A stretch of 64,000 nucleotides of DNA from Vesta saturnalis (Eukaryota > Arthropoda > Insecta > Coleoptera > Lampyridae): NCBI GenBank assembly GCA_036346205.1, contig JARFJB010002199.1, forward strand, positions 516,001-580,000, in the 5' to 3' direction. Each line of letters begins with the position of its first letter. Positions within the stretch are counted from its first letter, which is position 1. Shown in pieces: positions 11,621 to 22,781 of the stretch. Both the position numbers and the translations under genes were made by a program. The notes beneath the pieces are model-generated. The model was given only the letters and a program-made list of their open reading frames with translations. It did not search any database and was not told the DNA's origin.

Positions 11621-12950
11621 TCAAATTAGGCATAATAAAATGAAAACAAAATGTAAACGAGCACTTTATAAAGTCCACGTGAAGTTCTGATCACAAGTAT
11701 GATTAGGTATGCAATTATTAAACAATGCTTTACCATGTAACAATAACAAATTGCAAATGTGCAAGAATTGTAATTTAACCGAATATGGTTCTACATATTT
11801 CAAAGTAATGGATATGTTCATGCAAAAATATTGCGCATTCATATTTTCACTTTTTAATCATGTGTTTTTGTTTATTTTTTATGCAGATACAAATTAAAAC
11901 AATTTACATTTACAATTCCAACATTTAAGTATTTTAATTATGAATGATAATTGTGAAGGTTTGCATTTTCATGGTGACATTTAATAGGTATAAAAGTTAG
12001 AAGTTGTGAAAATACTATTATGAAAGTGAAATTTTAGCATGACTATAATTATTTCTACTATTTGTTACTTTTACTTTAATTAGGCATGTTCAAGTACGTT
12101 ACACTGACGTCACAAGCTCCGCCTTTAACAGCTGATCTTGGACAACTTGTGTTAGTATTTCACAAGAATCTACGTGTTTTGCTGTGATTTTTGAGTCTTT
12201 TCTCCAGAAAAAATCGTGATAATTGACTTATTGTAGTATTAGTATATAGTGTGAAGATATTTCATAGTTAATTAGTGAACATTATTAGTGTATTTTATAC
12301 TTGGGTTAGATTTTATCAACACATATTCATGTCTTTACGACATTGCAATAGAAATTTGTAAGTATTTTGTTACTTGCCTTAATAAGGTAAAACCCATGTG
12401 AAGTTTGGTAAATAATGTACGCTTTGTTTTCTTTCCAGAAAAATTCCTTTAAGTGATTATAATTAAATCTGAGCTTTATTAACACTATCAAAAAATGATT
12501 GTGGTGCTATTTTAATATAAGGTTCAATTAAAAGAGCGTTACCTTCAATGTAATTCTTTAATGCCACGAGTTTAATGATAACTAACCTAAAAATCGTATG
12601 AACTTTTCAATATTATGTAGTATAATGGTTCACTTCATTCACGTATTTCTGGTGAATTGTATCAATACAATGCTCATATACAAGTATTAGCACAGAAACA
12701 TTTTCACCGCGTACGATTTTCGATAAAATTGTCAGAAAACAATCACATTCCATAAGAACGTGTGTTAAAGTTGTCCAACGTCTGGCAAGGTCACGCGTTG
12801 TGAGGTCACTTGAAAATGCCTAATTATTTTTTAAACATGTCAATAATTTTAGTACCAAAATATACAATTTACTTCTAAGATGTGTTACATACAGATTTTA
12901 TTATATTTTTTTAGACTACCTTGTGATAAAACTTAAATTATAAGATTATT
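11621..12950. other. Non-coding stretch
   Basis: No supportable gene; the 11709-11897 frame has no family signal. CTGACGTCACAAGCTCCGCC near 12107 resembles the boundary sequences of the Polinton-associated repeat at 26230 and 42155, but the match is short. AATAAA-like sites are too frequent to use. Confidence 0.35.
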
Positions 12951-12954
12951 TTGA

Positions 12955-13934
12955 CGCACTGGGTATAGCTAGTGTTATATTGTAAGTACGACGTATTTCT
13001 GATGTAGGAATGTGTGCTTGAGTGGGTGTTTTTTAAGTGTATTGGTGTGATTGTTACAACACTGGAATTTTCAATAAGGCATTGAATATTAAAAGACATT
13101 TGAATGTTGTATAAAAGATTGTGAGTTGAAAGAATTAAATATGAATGAGAATTAATGCTTTAGTAAAAACCTTTATAGGGACTATAATGTGTGCCACTGT
13201 GTAGCTTGTGAAAATGTTATGTATGATTCAAAGGCGAATTTTGAAATTTATTGAATTTTGCGGTAAAAGACTTCGCGTATGTGTGAGACTGTCATAAAAA
13301 TTTCAGTCTGTTCCGAATGTTGTATTGAATGAATCTAAATGTGGCATTTGGACATTTCAGAGGGTTATGTATTTCTTAAAAATATGAAGACGGCGGAGAG
13401 TAATGGCCCGATATTTGGGTTGATTCCGTTTGAGTATTTCTATTGGGCAAAGCTATGTGACATTTAACCTTTTAAGAGTAGCTGATTTTGATTTAGCGTG
13501 TAAGTATTTGTTGAAGATGGCCATGAGAATCTATAAAAGAGGAAGAGTGGTATGTTAGAGAGATCTTTTATTAACGAACTCTTAGCTAGAACGATCACGT
13601 GCATGGGTTTATTTCCTAAAGAAGACATAATGGTCTATGCTAATTTATGTTGTAACAGTTAGAAGTGCAGTTAAAACAGAGTCTCTTACTGCTAGAACCC
13701 ATTTTTGGGGATGGAACGTTAAAACATTTACAACTAAAGTTGACGTATGGATTTAGAAATTGTTGTATTGAAACAGATTTGACATAAACAGAAACCGTTG
13801 CGTTAAAAGCAAGTATCGTGTAAAAAATTTGCGTAGTAGTAAAGAAAACTTTTAAAGTGATCCTTTATAACTAAGTAAGGGTTTTGGATATTGTAAATTA
13901 ATATTAAAACTGCCTTAAATAATTATTAATACTG

Positions 13935-13989
<55 letters not shown>

Positions 13990-14400
13990 AGTGGCAACAA
14001 GATTAAACCAATTAAGTTAAAGAGAGTTGTAATATTAAATTTAATGAACATTTGAGTAGGCAATTACTGGACTAATTGTCCAATTAATACAAACGTGAGT
14101 GGACACGGAACATTTAAGCTAGCGCGGACAGTATAGGCTTTAAGATGATTATTAGTGGGTGCGTGTACACTATCTCAAGCTAAAGGATTTCAACCCTGTT
14201 GAATAAGATACCTCATCTTAGAAAGGGATAGGAAACCAGGAGAGTAAGAATCATTTTAGATACTGTTGACTAGTGTAGGATTAATTGTCCTACAAGGGTG
14301 CCATTTCTAGTATTGTAAATTATGATTACCTAGGCCATAAGGACAATCCTCACTGTCTTTTTTTTGTGTGTTAATTAAGAGAATAGGATAAGAGTTAATA
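12955..14400 (+). repeat. Possible diverged relative of the 2.5 kb LTR
   Basis: Several ordered short similarities to the start of LTR A: TTGACGCACTGGGTATA against ATGACGCACCCTGTAT, GTTATATTG..GACGTAT, ACACTGGAATTTTC against CCACTGGAAATTT, and ACATTTGAATGTTGTATAAAAGA against GTATTTGAATGTTATAAAGA. Near 14275 GTAGGATTAATTGTCC resembles GTAGGATTAATTAACA in the LTR. No coding frame. Ends and duplication not found, so this is tentative. Confidence 0.35.
13938..13986. repeat. (TA)n microsatellite
   Basis: Uninterrupted TA dinucleotide run of about 48 bp. Confidence 0.95.
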
Positions 14401-14440
14401 GGGAAAACTGCTGGAAATTATATTGAAGTTTGCGCCTCTA

Positions 14441-14454
14441 CCGCTAGGTGGCGC
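14441..14454 (+). promoter_or_regulatory. CTCF-like motif
   Basis: CCGCTAGGTGGCGC, close to the known insect and vertebrate CTCF core (CCGC..GG.GGC.). A second copy on the opposite strand lies at 16045-16058. Only motif resemblance supports this; occupancy is unknown. Confidence 0.35.
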
Positions 14455-15170
14455 AGCAGACATGATCTTGTTAAAAATGCTTCTATAGAAAATTTAGCGA
14501 TTAATGTATAAGACAAATATTAATATGTTTGTAATCTTTTTAAACTTTTTTATAACGCACTTTAAGGTCTAGGTCGCAAATAACGGTAGGAGAAGAGGGG
14601 AAAGTTATTTGATTAATTACACTATAATTTTAGTTTCATTAAATCGAAATTTATAAAATAATTCTCATTTGGCGAGGCTTTTTAAGCATAATAATGTAAA
14701 AATTTATAATACTTTGCTTTTAAAGTCATCACCAGAGGACGTTTATTAAATACAAATTAGTTGGTTTTTCGATTTTTCTCAAAATTTTTAAATATAACCA
14801 GACCACTATTTTAGCATAGCCCGAAAATATCTAAAATTTGTAAAACACTGGTAAAAAAAGTAGTTCAATATCTTTACTTTTTCAATTTATTGACTTTAAA
14901 TTTAACCGTCGTTGACGTGGGAAATATTTTTTAAATAAAAAGAAAACAACGACGGCAGTGCAACGTGTTCATCTAGAATTTTTTGCAAAAACAATAGAAT
15001 CTCTAATATGACCGATGTATTTAATTATTGTTGATTGTTGACATCTACTTTTATTTTTTATTTAAAACTCTTGAAGTTTGTTTATTGTCTTTTTTTATGA
15101 ATTTTTTTGAGTGGTTTTTAAAGATATCATGTTAGTAAAAGGGGTTCAGCTAAGTCCCTGACGTCATAAT
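14455..15170. other. Non-coding stretch
   Basis: AT-rich, no coding frame, no recognised element. TGACGTCA occurs at about 15158, directly before the GC-richer repeat array begins. Confidence 0.4.
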
Positions 15171-15174
15171 CAAT

Positions 15175-16620
15175 TAAAAATGGTGGGGGGGCTGAGTGGT
15201 TTGGGTGGGGCTAGGAGTGGAGTTGAGGGTGGGGTCGGCTTCTTTTCGAGGGCATTTTTCAACCCCTGGGCAGGGTTTACCCCCTAATTAAGGTCCTTTT
15301 GGCTATATTAAGAGCCGTTTTGACGGTCTAACCCCCTGATTAGCGGTGTTGGATTACCCTAAGGTGTGGTCTAGCGGCCATTTTGGCTTGGTTACGGAGG
15401 GGTTAAGACTAGATAAGGCCATTATGCCTTTATGAAGGCGGGCCTAAGTCTAGGCCACCCCATCCTTTTATCTGATTAGTTGTACGTGTAATTCGCCATT
15501 TTGTCGGTCATCTTGTGGATTAAGGACCTTTTGGCATAGGTCTTCGGAACTTCTTTGTGGGCCGTCGCTCATTGTCGTGACCTCCTTGGCGGGAAATTTG
15601 AATTTGTATTCTAATAGTGGGCCCTCATGCTAATTTGTAAGACAGGTGTAGGGCTTCGTAACTTGCTCTCGGGCCTTCGCCGCCTTGTGGCCCCCTTGGC
15701 GTAAAATTTGAGTGTGTATTCTAATAAAGGGCCCTAATGCTAACTTGTAAGGCAGGTGTAGGGCTTCGCAACTTGGTATCGAGCCTTCGCCCCCCTTGCC
15801 GTGGCATCCTAGGCTGAATGAATTTGTATTTAAGTCTCTGCCTTATGATTGCTTATGACGGGGAATTTGAATTTGTATTCTAATAAGGGGTGCTAATTCT
15901 ATCTTGTATAACATGTATAGGCCTTCGGAACTTGCTTTCGAGTCTTAGCCCCCTTGTCGTGGCCCCCTTACCCGAAAATTTGAATTTGTTTGTGGCGCTA
16001 TCTACTTGTGTATAGACTAATGAATGTAGTCTGTAATATAGCTAGCGCCACCTAGCGGTATATTTTAAAAGTGCATGCAGGGCACTGTAATGGTAACACC
16101 GGGAAATTTGAAATAAGGGGTCTAACACTAACTTTTAGGGTAAGACGTATGCATCTGGGTCTCAACCCACTGTTACGCACAATATATTTTGGTTTTAATT
16201 ATGAGTCACAATGTAGCGCAATCCTTTTGTTTTAATTATGAGTTATAATTAAATCCCGCAATCATTCAAATAAGCCGCTATCAAATTAATCTCATATACC
16301 GGGAAACAAGAATTTTATTAAGCCAATAACACATTACAAAGTAATTTTATAATACCGTTTTCTACTTAGAAACGAAAGAAACGAGGGGGACGCAGGAGAG
16401 GAGAGAGGCGGGTGAAACGCCTGTCTCATGAGCTAGTTTACGGCATGGCTAGTGTATTCTAACAAGGGGCTCTCAAGCTTGTTTTCGGGTCCCTGTATAA
16501 GACTCCGGAACTTATTGTTGGGCTTTCGCCTCAATATTCTACAGCCAATTTGCTTTTAATTATGAGTCATAATTAAATTCTGCAGGCCATTTTGTTTTGA
16601 TAGTGAAATTTGGAATAGTA
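15175..16620 (+). repeat. Array of ~130-bp units (Polinton-associated subterminal repeat family)
   Basis: Distinctly GC-richer than its surroundings. It contains repeated modules of the form GTAAGNCAGGTGTAGGGCTTCG, CAACTTG, GGCCTTCGCC, then AATTTGAATTTGTATTCTAATAAGG and GCTAACTTGTAAG. The modules return at about 15.60, 15.72, 15.85 and 15.95 kb with variation. The same modules occur at 26.69-26.98, 42.66-42.83, 44.40-45.30 and, inverted, 47.50-47.93 kb, next to adenain-like protease copies at the last three loci. No coding frame. Function unknown; the position in arms suggests a subterminal repeat. Confidence 0.7.
16045..16058 (-). promoter_or_regulatory. CTCF-like motif
   Basis: GCGCCACCTAGCGG, the exact reverse complement of the motif at 14441. 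It lies inside the repeat family; degenerate forms occur near 45150 and 45205 in another copy. Confidence 0.35.
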
Positions 16621-16642
16621 TTCTAATAAGTGGATCTCATGC

Positions 16643-16699
16643 TATTCTCTCTCTCTCTCTCTCTCGCTCTCTCGCTCTCTCGCCCTCTCGCCCTCTCGC

Positions 16700-16732
<33 letters not shown>

Positions 16733-16992
16733 TCTCTCCCTCTCCCTCCCCCCCTCTCGCTCTCCCCCTCTCCCTCTCCCTCTCTCGCTCCCTCTCCCTC
16801 TCTTTCTCTCCCTCTCCCTCCCTCCTCCCTCTCTCCTCTCTCTCTCCCTCCTCTCTCTCTCTCTCTCTCTCCCTCTCTCCCTCTCTCTCCTCTCTCTCTC
16901 TCCCTCTCCTCCCTCTCCTCTCTCTCCTCTCTCTCTCTCCCTCTCTCCTCTCTCTCCTCTCTCTCTCTCTCTCTCCTCTCTCCCTCTCTCTT
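16643..16992. repeat. 350-bp polypyrimidine tract, (TC)n/(CCCTCT)n
   Basis: Almost pure C and T on the plus strand with scattered single G. Mirror-repeat pyrimidine tracts can adopt triplex structure. The long Ser/Leu-rich and Arg/Glu-rich frames across it are artefacts of composition and are not annotated. Confidence 0.95.
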
Positions 16993-16999
16993 AAACCTC

Positions 17000-17350
17000 C
17001 TTACAAAAATCAACCTTCGTTTTATATAGATAAGAATTGCAATTTACTGTTGAGAAATATACGAATATAGGGATCTAATTGTCTCTCTCGCACTTATTGT
17101 AATTAGCCATTTATCTGTTAAAAAAAAGTTATCAAGATAAAAATAAAATACACCTACAGCTTACAAACATCAATCTTTGTTTCACATAGGCAATAATTGC
17201 GCTAACACAATTTACTGTTCCAAGAATATACGAATAGCAAGAATCTAATTATCTCTCGCACACTTATTGTAATTCGCCATCTATCTGGCATAAAAAAGTT
17301 AGCAAGATAAAAATAAAATACGCCTATACTTTACAAAAATCATCCTTCGT
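17000..17350. repeat. ~165-bp tandem repeat, about two copies
   Basis: Two diverged copies (about 17000-17163 and 17164-17327) and the start of a third. Each holds ACAAAAATCAACCTTCGTTT, ATATACGAATA, TCTAATTNTCTCTCGCAC and GATAAAAATAAAATAC. No coding content. Confidence 0.8.
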
Positions 17351-18783
17351 TTCATATAGCTAAAAAGTGAGCATGACCAACTCAACCTATTTGATGAGGT
17401 TATAAAGGTTCTACATTTTGTTGACACACCTTGTAACACCACTTGAAAAGAAAGACATAATGTTAAATTCTGAGACAAAAAGTTACATAAAATATAATTA
17501 CCTATCATCTCATAAACATTAGACCTGGAAGGTAGCATAATGCTTATTCTATAAATAGGAACTGCATCATTGTGTAACGTTACAGTACTGAAATCTTTAA
17601 TAATATCCGCTTCCTTAAAATGATGAGCTCATAGAACTTTCATTTTGTAGATCTCGTCTCAGGTCCAGTTTTGGTATTTCACAAGTTTTATAAATTTTAC
17701 CGATTGGTGCTCAATCCATCGTTTATAATTAATAAAGTTCATATAGTCGTGATAATCACCTGTTTTTGAGCCCGATTAAAAAACTAAGAGGGCATTATTG
17801 ATAAATCCCATTTCACCACCAGCATGTACTATTATAATTCGTTGACCTTTACCGATTGGACATTTTAAACCTTCGTTGGAATTACCTACCCAGGAATGTG
17901 GCGTTGTATGCGATGCATGTATATATGTTTCATATGTATACGCAACGGGCCGCCCTGCTCTTCGATACTTTGTTATTGCTCGTATATAAGCACAACGTAA
18001 AGATCGTATATCGTATCGTTCCATTAAACATTTACGATTGTCAACGGTTTTCGTCCATTTAAAACCTATTTTATTTAATAATCTCCTTAAAGACGTTTCC
18101 TTCCCAGAGAAACCAATGGATTCGTCATCTTTAATAATATTATAGATGGCATTGACGGTTGGTCGTCGTTTCTCCGTGACATGAAAATTGTGTACAATGC
18201 GTCAAATGACTTGTCCCCACAGTTATCGACTGATGATCTTGGTGCGGTTTTCATTCTTTTATTAGAAGTCTTGAACGATTCTATTTCACCACATTGAATT
18301 TCACTCCCTTCTGTAATAATTCTAACGACGGTACTTTTACAACGATATCAAGAACGTTAACTATAAAGAAATGTAATCGTGAAAAACTGACAGATGTTAA
18401 TCGTACAATAATGACATACCTTCATTCATATTTTTATTTTATTTTGCCACCATAATGTTCTTTTCCGCCTTTCGATATGTTAACAAATCATTACAACCAC
18501 GTTAATTTAGATGTAATGTTACTCATTACTCCCATAGGCCCGTAATAACTTTCCGTTACCATCGAAACTGAAAATTCTTTAGATAGAGACAGAAAATTAT
18601 TAATAAATGCGCTAGAAAGATGTAAATTTACCTTTTCTCGAAATTTAGTTGCCATGAAATAAATGCGTAGATGGTTTGTCAAATAAACGTCAGTCTGACA
18701 ATTAAGTAATATGTATTTAATAAAAATGCTGTTTGCAACTATAGTGCAAAATAAAATCTCTTCAGGCGGAAAAATATTGTACG

Positions 18784-18900
18784 CGCTACAGGAGTAATGT
18801 GGGTTACAGTCTCAGCTTGTTACGCCTCAGCTACGCTTCGGGCGCAACCTCAAACTTCGACTGTAAAATGCCACATTACTTCCTAGCAGCGTAAATAACT
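18784..18900. repeat. GC-rich imperfect palindrome, ~110 bp
   Basis: Outer arms CGCTACAGGAGTAATGTGG and CCACATTACTTCCTAGCAGCG, then TACAGTC and GACTGTA inside, and a GC-rich centre (ACGCCTCAGCTACGCTTCGG). Same plan as the palindrome at 19226. Confidence 0.75.
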
Positions 18901-19225
18901 ATTATATGCCCCCAAATGCGGGCGTAATGTGGTCTTTATAGCACGGAAATGTCATTGTTGCTAAGCAGCATGATTGCCAGCAAACATATGACATGATAGT
19001 TTTGCGTTTTCACCCTCCATTTTAGAATGCAAATTATTTACAAACAAACAGTACCTTAGCAACAATTTAGCAATATCACAGTATCTTAGTAACAACAAAT
19101 TAGCCTACTGTCGACTTTATTTCACTGCATTTGCATTTAAAACTTGCCGAAAATACTGAATCTTTTAAAATTTTGTTCCAGTTTCATGGTGCAAAATAAA
19201 ATAAAACATTGTATGTACATAATTG

Positions 19226-19323
19226 GGGCATAATTGTAGATTATGGCTCTCAGAATATAAAAGCCCTCCGCTTCGCGTCGGGCTTTTAACATTCCCTCGA
19301 GCCATAATCTTCTGATTATGCCC
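19226..19323. repeat. 98-bp two-tier palindrome inside the transposase N-terminus
   Basis: Outer arms of 24-25 bp with few mismatches (GGGCATAAT..GATTATGGCTC against GAGCCATAATC..GATTATGCCC). An inner hairpin AAAAGCCC / GGGCTTTT encloses TCCGCTTCGCGTC. It lies directly after the conserved QFYNR of the transposase, consistent with insertion of a small foldback element. Confidence 0.8.
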
Positions 19324-19755
19324 TTAATACATAAATATCTATTATAAAACTGATAAACATTCCAAATAATTTCGCGGGCATCTGGCGATAAGACACGCCG
19401 CTGCTTTGCTGGAATGTTTGATGTACTATCAGACGATGTACTCGCATCACCCATTATAAACAACGAACTAAATCAATATATTATATTAATACATATTACT
19501 GTGGATTACAAATACAACTTACTTGTAAATAAAAGGTGCTGAAACGGAAGGAATTTTCAAAAAAACTGTTTACAATTGGTAAAAATGTGCAGGAAAAATG
19601 AGGTTAGAAAACAATAAACAACACTAGATTTTGTGGGCGGGTAATATCTACTTCTCACTCATATCATTATTCCATTTCTTTTTAATGCAATATGCGGTTT
19701 CTGCGCAGGTGTCTTCGTATTTGGCGTTTGCTCTAGTAAAAAAATATTATGAATG

Positions 19756-20301
19756 ATGGCCAAAAGGTAAGGGTAAATTTCCTCAAGCCATTCAACTATA
19801 TATTAATATCAAAGATGATATATCAGTAATTGAAGACATTTTGTTTTGGTAGGTTAATAGTACTAGTTAATTTAAGACAAGAAATGGTAAATTATGTCAT
19901 GAGGGACATTTTGGGATCACTAAGACTTTTCTTAGAGCAGCAGAGTCTCTTTACTTAAAGTAGATATAGAGAATTACATTAAAAGGTGCAGAGAGTGCGA
20001 AAGAATAAACCAAATAATGTTAAAGAGTCATTAATTTGTCATAATAATCCAATCAAACCATAATATTCCAGTGCCAAATAAAACGTCTGTTGAACTCATA
20101 GAAAAGTTTAAAATTTGTTTTGCTACTCACGGCGTGCCTAGTACATTGATTGCTGATAATAATCCTTATCTGTCATATAAATTTAAAGAATGTGCTAAAG
20201 ATTTTAATTTTGAAATAATAACAAGCAGCCCTCGCTATCCTCGAAGTAACGGTTTTGCTGAGAGCGGAGTAAAACTTGCTAAAGGTATAGTAAATCTTTA
20301 G
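19756..20301 (+). pseudogene. Gypsy-type retrotransposon integrase fragment
   Basis: Remnant of an LTR-retrotransposon pol. 19756-19960 encodes, in shifting frames, the end of the RNase H linker and the H2C2 zinc-binding motif (LCHEGHFGITKTFLRAAES; CRECER). 20071-20301 encodes the integrase core (HGVPSTLIADNNPYLSYKF; SSPRYPRSNGFAESGVK), where the family has an Asp in IADN and a Glu in AE. At least one frameshift and stops separate the two parts. No LTR or other pol domains are visible nearby. Confidence 0.8.
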
Positions 20302-20904
20302 CTTTGTTTGTTATGCGAATACAGTGGAGTGTAGTGTATTCAGTGCAGTGCAAACTGGATTTGTCAGTGTTTCCCAGTTATCGCAAATCTAGGATAGTTG
20401 CCAAATGCTTTTCGTGTAGTTGTTTTGTAACACGAGCTCGTAAATATACTCAAAGGAAAATTATTAATACGTTAAACAGCGCCTTCTTAGCATTTATGTT
20501 CTTATGCTCTTATGTTCTTATGCTCTTTCAAACAACATCAAGTTTATTAAAATCGGTCAAGCAGAACCTGAATTAAAGGCGTTTTTTCGTAACAAGGTTC
20601 CCACTCTCCCCCACCTCTTATTTGAAGAGATAGACTAAAACTTGTCAAATAAAAAATATGCAGAATTTGTCGAGGAATCTGATTATAATATTTAATATGC
20701 CCCTTAATTGAGTAAATTTTGAAAAAATTTGCTTTTTAAAATTTTAACTGTCAAATACGTCCCTAGCGGTGGACCTACAATTCTGAAAATAATTTCCAGG
20801 CGTTTCTCGAGGCCACTTTTGTTATAAAAATTTGTTTCTCGAACCTGTGCTATAATCCATTCCAGAGTCATGGCCGACGGCCGTTCTTAGTTGGCCACCC
20901 GGTA
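20302..20904. other. Non-coding stretch
   Basis: No supportable gene. The 20304-20576 frame shows no family signal. It contains short direct motifs (AGTGTAGTGTATTCAGTGCAGTG; GTTCTTATGCTCTTATG). Confidence 0.4.
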
Positions 20905-20910
20905 CCTACA

Positions 20911-21047
20911 TGCTAATAAGTAGATCAAGGTCAATAATCTAAACTAAAAGTAGCTCAAGGTGGGCATTTAACAAGTTGCGATAGATACTCAAGGACACAT
21001 TTTTTTATATAAACTGCAGCGAGCTGTGTGTATTGAGATCAGTCAGT
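20911..21047 (+). repeat. Left terminal inverted repeat (~137 bp)
   Basis: Matches the reverse complement of 25275-25403 over nearly its whole length, with a small insertion (CTCAAGGTGGGC) and about a dozen substitutions. The shared inner part reads AAACTGCAGCGA.CTGTGTGT then GAGATCAGTCAGT. Confidence 0.85.
21005..21047 (+). promoter_or_regulatory. TATA box plus arthropod initiator in left TIR
   Basis: TATATAAA at about 21006-21013, followed some 30 bp later by ATCAGTCAGT, which contains the arthropod initiator TCAGT. The spacing fits a core promoter firing inward (to the right). Its mirror copy in the other TIR fires to the left. Conservation of both parts between the TIRs supports function at the time of mobility. 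Confidence 0.6.
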
Positions 21048-21099
21048 ACGAGCTTGAATAATTTTTTTCTTTAACATCATCTCATTGTTATCCATTGTA

Positions 21100-21310
21100 G
21101 CAAAACAGGTGCCGGTTTAATTCAAACAGATAGCTGTTAATATCTAAGCGGATCAGTAACTACTACTAAACTATCGAAAGCAGTTTCAGATATTATATAT
21201 TCATCAAACCTTAAAACAGGTCAAAACCAATACCTTTTTTCCAGAAACAGCTCAAAACCGGTACCTGTTGCTCAAAAACAGGTAGCCGTTTTCCACAGAA
21301 AAGCTCAACT
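21100..21310. repeat. Cluster of CAGGTA/ACAGCTCAAAA motifs, left
   Basis: Several spaced copies of AAAACAGGT, CAGAAACAGCTCAAAACC, GGTACCTGTTGCTCAAAAACA and AGGTAGCCGTTTTCC. The core CAGGTACCTG is palindromic. The same motif set recurs at 23513-23634 inside the same element and not elsewhere that I noticed. Confidence 0.65.
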
Positions 21311-21491
21311 GAACGGAGCAGTTTAAGGTATTAGATATTCATCAAATCTGTTCCTATAGCGACCATTATTAACCTCAGCATCCTTGTTTATGACCATGAA
21401 ACACTTTGAACACATGTCCCGAAACAATTTCATGTTTTAGGTTTAATTCATCTTGTTCAAATAATAAAATTAGATTTGCATTGTCACGAAT

Positions 21492-21959
21492 TTATTGCTT
21501 TGTATTTTTACTGTAAGTTTGACCCAAATAGAAACAGTCAATATGGTTATGCCTGCCCATAGAAAAATATGCCCTTATGTTATTTTGCTTTTCACAAGCG
21601 GGATAATCGAAGATAAAAATAGAGTTTGACTTTGCACAATTAGGCTCAATCACATCCTGATTATCACTGAAGGTAAAGTAGCCTATGTCCTTTATTGGAA
21701 GTAAGATTTCCTGTAAAAGGTTGTACTTGTTTTGATTCAATGACTTAGAGTATACATATACATGCTTAAATTTCAAACCATTTTTGGCGGTAAGCAGACC
21801 GATCATTGCGTTGGTTTTACCGCAATTGGATAGACCGCATATAATGCTGCGTATACTATTAGGAAGTAAATCACCATGTTTTGAAGTAATAGACTTTTCA
21901 TCATCATCAAAGTCATGATTTTGAATTGGAAGTTTTTGTTTCTGAGCAACTAATTTCAT
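21492..21959 (-). pseudogene. Polinton-type FtsK/HerA packaging ATPase (virus-like), broken
   Basis: The family pumps viral DNA into capsids. The 155 residues contain the Walker A loop (CGLSNCGKTNAM, about residues 41-52) and a Walker B strand ending in an acidic residue (SIFIFDYPAC, about 113-122), then RAYFSMGRHNHIDCFYLGQT, the sensor region typical of the insect Polinton version. The second acidic residue of Walker B, normally DD or DE, is Tyr here. A stop at 21492 ends the frame before the usual C-terminal lobe, whose recognisable residues continue in the same frame beyond the stop. It lies directly downstream of the capsid fragment on the same strand, as in Polintons. Confidence 0.85.
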
Positions 21960-22039
21960 CTTTTCTGGTGGATGAAATAAAACTAAACGAATAATTACAA
22001 CATCTTTATTTATATACTAAACTATATTACAATAACTAT

Positions 22040-22780
22040 AACTTTTTCACTTCTCCAGTGAGTGGGCTGTACTGCACAATAGCGTCATGGAGAATAAGAC
22101 CATAGACAACAATTCCAATATCGAAAGGTGTTAGAGATTCTATTTCCAATTTGATGTCCACTGTGGAGTTTTTTTAAGGATTCATTTTGTTTAGAGCAGT
22201 CCATTACAAATACTGGACATGATTTGAATTCGGAATAGTTGAATAATGCATCTTTATCATCTTCACCATAGTAATCACATCGAAATTTCAAAAAATTGCT
22301 ATAGGCAGGTATGTATTGGTTAGCACTAAAGTTCAATTGCATTGCTTCAGAATTCAGATGTACTTTAAGGTTTCTGATGTTAACGTGATCAAAATTTCCT
22401 GCTTTTGCCGACTTTGTATACCTTTTACCTTGTTGGAATGCAACAATTATCCAATGCGGTTTTTCCAGTTGCGTTGACGTTTTTATTGGCCATATGTCTG
22501 ATATTGCTTGTTTTAAAGCAGGTAATTCATATAACTCCCATTGCCGAAATGGGACAGTAATAATAGAATTCTTATTGATTCCTTCAAACAAGTCAAGTTA
22601 CGCAGCGTCACTGAGTATTAAGTGTGGTACTTTCCATTGAATTTTATTTAAGGTTATTTCCGCATCACCTTCACCATAACAGTTTGTATCGCTTCTAGAT
22701 CGAATTAAAATCAACTCTTGACGCATATTTACGATAATTTGACGATAATCCTCCATTATTCCAAATATGTGATTTAATGG
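22040..22780 (-). pseudogene. Double-jelly-roll major capsid protein, C-terminal part (virus-like), broken
   Basis: Two minus-strand segments and a short frame-shifted tail. 22780-22600 carries PLNHIFGIMEDYRQIIVNMR and the strand leading to PHLILSD. 22591-22150 carries PFRQWELYELPAL, PHWIIVAFQQGKR and FPVMDCS-like residues (CPVFVMDCSKQNES). The last strands, down to about 22040, are in another frame. This pattern is the hexon-like capsid protein of Polinton/adintovirus-type elements. Only about half of a normal capsid protein is present: the N-terminal barrel is missing, and the region upstream is replaced by a plus-strand frame that starts at 22782. There are at least two frame breaks. Identification rests on remembered family pattern, no search. 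Confidence 0.7.
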
Positions 22781-22781
22781 T

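Larger units (their letters stand above)
17640..19463 (-). pseudogene. DDE_3 (IS630/Tc1-mariner-like) transposase relic
   Basis: Minus-strand pieces in the right order: N-terminus at 19463 (VLSPDAREIIWNVYQFYNR), a linker with IITEGSEIQCGE near 18320, the helix region IKDDESIGFSGKETSLRRLL near 18150, and the catalytic core 18024-17720 (YIRAITKYRRAGRPVAYTYETYIH; PIGKGQRIIIVHAGGEMGF; KTGDYHDYMNF). In this family the core normally reads YTDETY; here the catalytic Asp is Tyr. A 98-bp palindrome interrupts the N-terminal exon at 19226-19323, and frames change between pieces. Clearly inactive. The superfamily is confident; the family name is not. Confidence 0.8.

Noticed and set aside
16630..17070. 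Leu/Ser-rich plus-strand frame and Arg/Glu-rich minus-strand frame
   Set aside because: Both are direct translations of the (TC)n tract; no non-repetitive protein sequence.
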